Assembly (NCBI GenBank): GCA_021409285.1
Contig: JAGFND010000016.1
Location: 1-32,052 of the forward strand
Direction of reading: 5' to 3'
Length of the DNA stretch: 32,052 nucleotides
From: Candidatus Methanoperedens sp.
GTDB taxonomy: Archaea > Halobacteriota > Methanosarcinia > Methanosarcinales > Methanoperedenaceae
This document shows, piece by piece, positions 31,909 to 32,052 of the stretch (position 1 is its first letter; every line of letters begins with the position of its first letter). The position numbers were made by a program, and so were the translations under genes. Below the pieces are notes generated by a model. That model was not told the DNA's origin. It did not search any database and saw only the letters and a list, made by a program, of their open reading frames with translations.

Positions 31909-32052
31909 GAGTATATACATCGAATTTTTCCATCTGAAAAAGTTGAACAGTTAAGAAAACAAATAATCGAGGAATGGAAATCCGACAAATTCAATGACCG
32001 AGAAATTTGGGAACGATATGGTATGAGTGAGAATGCATTTTATGATCTCATC
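31909..32052 (+). CDS. Start of probable transposase (partial)
   Basis: A frame open from the TGA at 31906-31908 to the window edge (48 codons). From about 31933 it reads SEKVEQLRKQIIEEW and then REIWERYGMSENAFYDLI, a helix-turn-helix like the N-terminus of many transposases and integrases. No ATG, GTG or TTG occurs in frame before the HTH; the only in-frame ATG, at 32023, lies within it. A rare start, a programmed frameshift or a broken 5' end are the options. The rest lies outside the window. Confidence 0.45.

Noticed and set aside
1-32052. CRISPR arrays, intact insertion sequences or prophage
   Set aside because: No regularly spaced repeats, no complete transposase and no phage genes were seen; only relics and a partial HTH frame at the right edge.

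Overview
The window is archaeal chromosome, most likely from an anaerobic, methanogen-like euryarchaeon of the Methanosarcinales. The particular combination of genes recalls the ANME-2d / 'Candidatus Methanoperedens' group; that placement is an inference from gene content, not from a search. Supporting signs are a methanopterin gene (mptD), an F420H2:NADP oxidoreductase, a menaquinone-type methyltransferase, archaetidylserine lipid genes with an archaeosortase, aIF5B and the L7Ae-S28e-L24e-NDK cluster, a class II (B12) ribonucleotide reductase, intron-bearing tRNAs, and TATA boxes about 25 bp upstream of many start codons (leaderless transcripts).

Layout. 1-1370 is a decayed segment: a 15-bp direct repeat, a glyoxalase-like fragment joined to a frameshifted HsdR (type I restriction) relic, tRNA-Arg(CCT) with a 16-nt intron, and a 5'-truncated macro-domain gene that runs antisense into the tRNA. 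1431-3042 holds guaAA and a convergent MFS transporter. 3137-5591 is a tight, overlapping operon artA-asd-pssA-mptD (protein-to-lipid anchoring, archaetidylethanolamine synthesis, pterin synthesis). 5600-7423 carries a GNAT acetyltransferase and purB on the minus strand. 7514-10419 is a plus-strand run: menG/ubiE, an AglJ-like glycosyltransferase, F420:NADP oxidoreductase and a HhH-GPD DNA glycosylase.

10453-18107 is one long minus-strand block, read from right to left: rpl7ae, rps28e, rpl24e, ndk, then (after a hairpin and a new TATA box) infB, an IscS homologue, an IscU-flavin reductase fusion and nrdJ. The IscS homologue has Asp where the PLP-binding Lys should be, as known for Archaeoglobus fulgidus IscS. 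Its IscU partner is fused in frame to a thioredoxin-reductase-like flavoprotein that lacks the CxxC. Together they look like a sulfide-fed, NAD(P)H-driven Fe-S assembly module, which is the most interesting system in the window.

18201-23254 contains an anchored, cysteine-free protein dense in N-glycosylation sequons, a CBS-ParB/SerK-like protein, a CBS-HTH regulator, a hexulose-phosphate synthase/RraA-like fusion without an obvious start codon, a DedA/YqaA-type membrane protein and a ferritin-like protein. 23256-31240 has acetyl-CoA synthetase, enolase, an HExxH membrane protein, a trehalose-phosphate synthase/phosphatase fusion and an overlapping MFS transporter.

31241-32052 is again debris around a tRNA: an AhpD/carboxymuconolactone decarboxylase relic, tRNA-Tyr(GTA) with a 39-nt intron, an unassigned tract with inverted repeats, and the start of a probable transposase. 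The orderly core therefore lies between two intron-containing tRNA genes whose surroundings show past insertion and decay.
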